Positions 15,182-18,961 of a DNA stretch of 18,961 bases are shown piece after piece. Both the position numbers and the translations under genes were made by a program. Origin of the DNA: CAZIKB01 sp964539665 (GTDB taxonomy: Bacteria; Zhuqueibacterota; Zhuqueibacteria; Oceanimicrobiales; Oceanimicrobiaceae); assembly GCA_964539665.1 (NCBI GenBank), contig CAZIKB010000121.1, forward strand, positions 1 to 18,961, in the 5' to 3' direction. The notes beneath the pieces were generated by a model. That model saw only the letters and a list, made by a program, of their open reading frames with translations. It was not told where the DNA came from and made no database searches. Numbering within the stretch: position 1 is the first letter of the stretch; each line of letters opens with the position of its first letter.

Positions 15182-15255
15182 TGGAGCCGATGGGGATCGA
15201 ACCCACGACCTCATGACTGCCAGTCATGCGCTCTCCCAAACTGAGCTACGGCCCC
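15182..15255 (-). tRNA. tRNA-Ala (GGC)
   Basis: This is a complete 74-nt tRNA. GGGGCCG pairs with CGGCTCC (one G-U), with discriminator A. The D arm is GCTC...GAGC, the anticodon stem CATGA/TCATG holds the loop CTGGCAG (anticodon GGC), and the T loop is TTCGATC. The CCA end is not encoded. Confidence 0.95.
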
Positions 15256-15298
15256 CAAACTTTTAACTGTACTTAATTTAGCATTAAAAGTCAAGGGA

Positions 15299-15436
15299 TT
15301 AATTTTTTAATTTCATCTCTTTCAAAAATTTTTCAGCAATTATTTGAAAAACCGTTGAAGAGTAATAAAATCCATCTTTAACGCGTTGCCGGATTTTTTC
15401 CACATTTTTTACATCTTCTTCCGTTGCAATGTTCAT
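15299..15436 (-). CDS. FlgM-like small protein (45 aa)
   Basis: This 45-codon frame starts at an ATG whose ATGA (15436-15433) overlaps the stop of the upstream coiled-coil gene, a translational-coupling arrangement. The sequence VEKIRQRVKDGFYYSSTVFQ followed by IIAEKFLKEM resembles the C-terminal sigma28-binding helices of anti-sigma factor FlgM, which usually read as xxIRxxIxxGxYxxxxxxIAEKLL. The unstructured N-terminal half of classical FlgM (~90 aa) is absent. If the match is real it would sequester a FliA-type sigma factor, but no flagellar gene lies in the window. It may instead be a small helical protein that shares the motif. Confidence 0.55.
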   Translation of the reverse strand: MNIATEEDVKNVEKIRQRVKDGFYYSSTVFQIIAEKFLKEMKLKN

Positions 15437-15810
15437 TCATATCCTGCCTTTGTTATTTTTTCTCCTTTTACTTTATAATAAATCCTCTTTTCAATAATCA
15501 TAATATTTTTAACCAATTCTTTAATCTCTTCTATTTTTTCATATACTACATATTGAGCCTGTAATTGGCGCTCTCTTTCAAATTTACACCATTCAATTTT
15601 AAAGTCAAGCAAACTTTTTTTGTGGTTATGTATTAATCTTAATAATCTTTTCTTTTGTATATTGGTTTTTTTGAAATGATAATTATCTTCATTTTGTACT
15701 AATACTGACTGCCTTACGAGCAATCTTTTCATTTCAAATAATGCAAGAGACTGATTTTCTAATTCAGTCAGTATTTTTTGAGTGACTTGATTTAATTGCG
15801 GATATTCCAT
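15433..15810 (-). CDS. Coiled-coil protein, possibly FlgN-like (hypothetical)
   Basis: This 125-aa protein has no signal peptide or membrane span and is nearly all helix by composition: Leu, Lys, Glu and Gln with few Gly or Pro. Heptad-like stretches occur at ~12-40 and ~75-118 (VVYEKIEEIKELVKNIMIIE). Size and helical hairpin form are compatible with the flagellar chaperone FlgN, whose gene is commonly adjacent to flgM. The link comes mainly from the overlapping FlgM-like gene and is inference. The start at 15810 has only a weak AGG upstream. Other possibilities are a generic adaptor or a lineage-specific hypothetical protein. Confidence 0.55.
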   Translation of the reverse strand: MEYPQLNQVTQKILTELENQSLALFEMKRLLVRQSVLVQNEDNYHFKKTNIQKKRLLRLIHNHKKSLLDFKIEWCKFERERQLQAQYVVYEKIEEIKELVKNIMIIEKRIYYKVKGEKITKAGYE

Positions 15811-16284
15811 CGCCTAAAGTTATGAATTAAATTATCATAAGTTTTTATTATATAGTAAATTATCTTATTTATTCTAATTTATGTATCGACAACATATTAC
15901 AAATGCTTTACATTTTTATTAAATTAACTCAGAAATGAATGTCATAGATGTTTATTATGAGATATTGCGAAGAAGATTTTGATTGAAAAGAAGGATATCA
16001 TCAAGGCGGTGGCGAACAGTAAAAGTATATGGGTAACGCTGATGACCGCAGGTCGCCTGTATTGGTTTTAGCGGCTTCGCCTTTAAGATCGCTGCGCACT
16101 ACCATTTATATAGTGTGGGCCGAGCCAGCGCGTAAGCGGAACCTATGTAAAAATTTCAACAAAAACCGATTTCTGATTCTGCCCCTGGTCAATATTCGTA
16201 ACATTGCTTCCCATATTTAGGCAAAAAAAGCGTACACATTAAATAAATATATTTTTATAATGCTTCTTTCTAAGACACATTGAT
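15811..16284. other. Intergenic region with an abrupt GC-rich island
   Basis: The first ~180 bp are very AT-rich. From about 15996 to 16150 the composition turns GC-rich and holds short inverted repeats: CAGG-tcg-CCTG near 16050, GGC-ttc-GCC near 16073 and CACTA...TAGTG near 16096-16115. It then returns to AT-rich sequence. No coding frame is convincing on either strand. The island could be a dispersed repeat, a small RNA or a remnant of transferred DNA; nothing decides between them here. Confidence 0.4.
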
Positions 16285-17142
16285 TTACATCATCCCCTCC
16301 TCCCGCAATATCATATTAGCCACTTCCATTTGGTAATGAATCCTCTCCTCAATTGGTAATTTTTTGCATGTTTCCACGGTGAATCCTGGGATGTTAAAAT
16401 TTACACCGGCTGACCATGAAGCGCTGTGTTTTATTGGATTTTCAATCATAGAAAACTGTTTGTTGCCCGGCGGTATTTGGCTATTGAGAAAATCTATTAC
16501 TACCATTCCCAGCCAGGCAGCTTCGTCATTTTGCGTATAGATTAAAGTTTGTCCTAACCCATGATACTCGCTTGTCTTACTTTTTTTCTCAAGATGAAAG
16601 ACAGGACTTTCGTGTAAATCCAAAAACAGGTTAACTTTTTGCTCTTTCATTAGCTGTGTAATCTCATGAGCGGCTTTCTCCATTGGCAGCCCATCAGAGT
16701 TGCCAGGATAACACCGATTAAGGTTACCAAATTCTATGTCCACACCTTCAGGTACAGGGATACGGCGTTTTTTGTTATAAACAGCGAGTTTGTTTGCTTC
16801 AGGAATGATGAATAGTTCTCCTTTTTTTATAGATAAAGTTGAAAATTGTTTTAACAATTTATGAGCAGCCTCAAATCCTGCCGGTTCGTTGCCATGCGTA
16901 CCGCCAAGAATCAGCACAGCGGGGCCCTGGCGATCACTTTTAAAATGAAAAATTGGGGACTGATATTTTGTGCCCTTCATTAGATACCCGGAAATCAAAG
17001 AATCTTCCTGCCAAAAAATATCATGAATCTCACGGCTTTCGTTTGTTAAATATTCTTTGGGTTCTGAAGTATAATTGAATGTAGATGCGCAGGATGAAAA
17101 GGCGAATATTAAGATTAACGAATATATTTTTCTTATAATCAT
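16285..17142 (-). CDS. Lipoprotein of the succinylglutamate desuccinylase/aspartoacylase (M14-like) family
   Basis: This 285-aa zinc hydrolase would cut amide bonds of N-acyl amino acids or small peptides. Zinc ligands are His83 and Glu86 in GGTHGNEPAG and His177 in FLDLHES. The substrate-binding Asn-Arg pair is NLNRCYPG (142-143), and Glu258 in FTVETCKKLP is the likely catalytic acid. The N-terminus ends in FAFSSC with Cys18, a usable but imperfect lipobox, which predicts a membrane-anchored form facing the periplasm. That differs from the cytoplasmic AstE and aspartoacylase enzymes. AGAGAGAA lies about 8 nt before the ATG. It follows the gamma-glutamyltransferase gene by 75 bp on the same strand, so the two probably form an operon. 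The true substrate is unknown. Confidence 0.85.
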   Translation of the reverse strand: MIIRKIYSLILIFAFSSCASTFNYTSEPKEYLTNESREIHDIFWQEDSLISGYLMKGTKYQSPIFHFKSDRQGPAVLILGGTHGNEPAGFEAAHKLLKQFSTLSIKKGELFIIPEANKLAVYNKKRRIPVPEGVDIEFGNLNRCYPGNSDGLPMEKAAHEITQLMKEQKVNLFLDLHESPVFHLEKKSKTSEYHGLGQTLIYTQNDEAAWLGMVVIDFLNSQIPPGNKQFSMIENPIKHSASWSAGVNFNIPGFTVETCKKLPIEERIHYQMEVANMILREEGMM

Positions 17143-17217
17143 TGCCGTTCTCTCTTAGAATGAAAAGGTAGATGAGTTACAGAACAACTTTTTAAAATAA
17201 TTTAGCATGGACAACTA

Positions 17218-18923
17218 TCAATATCCAACTGCAATCCCTGACCGCCGCGGATCTGAAGAGCCTATAAATAACTTTTGCTTCTTGTCAACAACAATCAACT
17301 GAACGCCGCCGAAATAAAGATCCATTTCCTCCTTTACTTCAATGTTGTGTCCCATTGATTTTAGGGAATCCAACATTGATGACGGAAATCTGTCTTCCAC
17401 AGGCAATGTATCTGCCCATTTTCGGCTGCGGAATCGCGGTGCTTCGTTTGCCTGAATTGGGTTTTTATTAAAGTCAATGATATTGCAGATGACTTCAACT
17501 ATTGTTGAGATAATTCTTGCTGACCCAGGAGATCCTATTACTAAACTCAGAGCTTTATTTTTGAATAACATCGAAGGTGAAATAGTGCTTCGTGGCTGCC
17601 TGGTAGATTGGATATTGTTAGCGATATTCGTTTGTGAAAAGGCTGACATGCCATTATTCAGTAAAAATCCACAAACGCTAATTCCTGATCCCCAAAAATG
17701 GTTGAGTGTTTGTGTTAAAGAAACAGCATTGCCTTTGGCATCTACAACTGAAATATGTGTTGTGCTGCCATCTATATTTTCTGGTTCTGCATCGGATTGA
17801 TGTAAAAATGGCTTGATATCTCCGGCAGGAGTTTTTTTGGGATTTACCGGGGATGCTTGTTTCATATTAATTGTATTGAATCGTGATCTGGCAAATTTTT
17901 TAGAAAGCAAAATTTCCTTTGGAACGTCGAAAAACTTTGGGTCGCTTAGATATTTCAAACGGTCTGCAAAAGCGCGTTTCATTGCTTCAGCCATGAAGTG
18001 AAAAGTTGTGATATTGCTGCTAAAATCGCCCATTTGAGATAGATTTTTAAATTCCAGGATATTCAGAATTTCTATTATCGTAATTCCCGATTGTGGTGGA
18101 GGTGCCGAATAGATTGTATGTCCCCGATAAGTTCCTTTAACAGGATTTAATTCAACGGGCTGATAGGTTTTTAAATCTGATTTGCGTAAGCCGCCGCCGT
18201 ACTTTATCATAGTTGCCTCGATTGAATCGGCAATTTCCCCCCTATAAAAAACATCTGGTCCACCTTTAGCCAGTTTTTCCAGTGTAGTAATTATTCGCTT
18301 ATTTATAATTCTTTGTCCAACCTCTGGAGGTAAATCATCAAATAAATAGATAGATTTGGTTTGAGAATATTTTAATAGTGATTCATAAGAATCCAGAATT
18401 ATTTTGAAAAATATGTCATCGACCAGAAACCCGTTTTGTGCACGTTGAATAACTTTTGCTAATAAATCTTCCCAGGAAATAGTGCCGTATTTCTGTAGTG
18501 CATGGTGTAGCCCGGCAACTGTACCAGGAACGAGCACAGCAGGCGCTGTTTTGCCTTCTTCAGAGGAAACAAAATTAGTTGTCACTAATCTTGGCGCCCT
18601 GGCGTAATAATTGATGTATGTGAGGCTGTCTAAATCGTGCAGATAAATTAACATGCCTCCACCACCGCCAAGCCCTGATGCGTGGGGTTCAACTACACCA
18701 ATAATTAGCGCTGTTCCAACGGCAGCATCAACAGCATTCCCTCCGGATTTTAGAATTTCCAATCCAAATTTTGAAGCAATTGGATGAGTTGTTACGACCA
18801 TTCCGTTTTTACTTTTTACTTCTGTTGCAAGGCTTGAAGAAATAGTTAAGGTAAAGAATAATATTAAGGTCAGGGTTGAAATTAAAATTGAGTCTTTCGT
18901 TTTTTCTTTTGTCGAGTAGACAT
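17218..18923 (-). CDS. ggt: Gamma-glutamyltransferase, start out of frame with the body
   Basis: This is an N-terminal nucleophile hydrolase that self-cleaves and transfers or hydrolyses gamma-glutamyl groups (glutathione and related) in the periplasm. The uninterrupted frame runs from an internal Met at 18801 (527 aa). Signatures are GGNAVDAAVGTALIIGVVEP and SGLGGGGGM, the nucleophile Thr347 in GSTTHISVVDAKGNAVSLT, PRSTISPSM, and GSPGSARII, where the usual second Gly of GSPGGSRI is Ser. The same frame stays open upstream and encodes a clear signal peptide core (ILISTLTLILFFTLTI, then SSSLA) but has no ATG, GTG or TTG. A well-placed ATG at 18923 with AGGAG 7 nt upstream starts MSTRQKKKRKTQF and stops, being one base out of frame. 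One extra A in the A6 run at 18900-18905 would join them into a normal ~568-aa exported protein. This is either a base-calling error, a real mutation or ribosomal slippage. Confidence 0.88.
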
Positions 18924-18961
18924 AATATGACTCCTATATTAATACACGTACATTAAGACAA

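Noticed and set aside
16029..16220. 63-aa + strand ORF in the GC-rich island
   Set aside because: Its composition follows the island's inverted repeats and no domain or ribosome site is visible.

Overview
The window is about 40% GC and reads as a chromosomal segment from an uncultured member of the Bacteroidota/FCB assemblage that uses, or is related to users of, the type IX secretion system (T9SS). The main clues are a TonB-dependent receptor with a carboxypeptidase-regulatory N-terminal domain, a PorV/PorQ-family outer-membrane protein, and secreted proteins ending in type A sorting or FlgD-like domains (one has the NFPNPFNP signature). The style resembles Calditrichota, KSB1 or Marinimicrobia lineages. 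That placement is inferred from protein architecture, not from a marker gene.

Layout. (1) 232-7842 (+): a three-gene envelope operon behind a good TTGACA/TATATT promoter, encoding the TonB receptor, a 1198-aa secreted FN3/FlgD-like protein and the PorV/PorQ-family protein. (2) 7868-10508 (+): a separately promoted 804-aa T9SS cargo protein with an unusual leader holding an orphan perfect Shine-Dalgarno, closed by a bidirectional terminator. (3) 10562-11473 (-): murQ, for cell-wall sugar recycling, divergent from an AraC-family regulator (11810-12700, +). (4) 12701-14670: a gene-poor, eroded accessory region. It has a conserved tRNA Gly-Cys-Leu operon (-), two truncated tRNA 5' halves (Thr-CGT and Leu-CAA), each preceded by the same 71-bp helically phased repeat array, a two-palindrome element with pseudoknot-like topology, and the wreck of a T9SS cargo gene. 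(5) 14531-15436: small genes (a membrane peptide, a zinc-ribbon protein, and a coiled-coil/FlgM-like overlapping pair) and tRNA-Ala. (6) 15811-16284: non-coding, with an abrupt GC-rich island. (7) 16285-18923 (-): a lipoprotein of the succinylglutamate desuccinylase/aspartoacylase (M14-like) family and, upstream of it, gamma-glutamyltransferase. The transferase's signal peptide is out of frame with its own well-placed start codon, because of a one-base deficit at an A6 run.

How the parts work together. Regions 1-2 form an outer-membrane and surface module: a receptor or transporter, a PorV-like shuttle or porin, and large surface proteins. Regions 3 and 7 contribute recycling and hydrolysis of cell-wall sugars, gamma-glutamyl compounds and amidated amino acids. 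Region 4 is the most unusual. It looks like the footprint of at least two related site-specific integration events into tRNA genes, with no recombinase left in the window.
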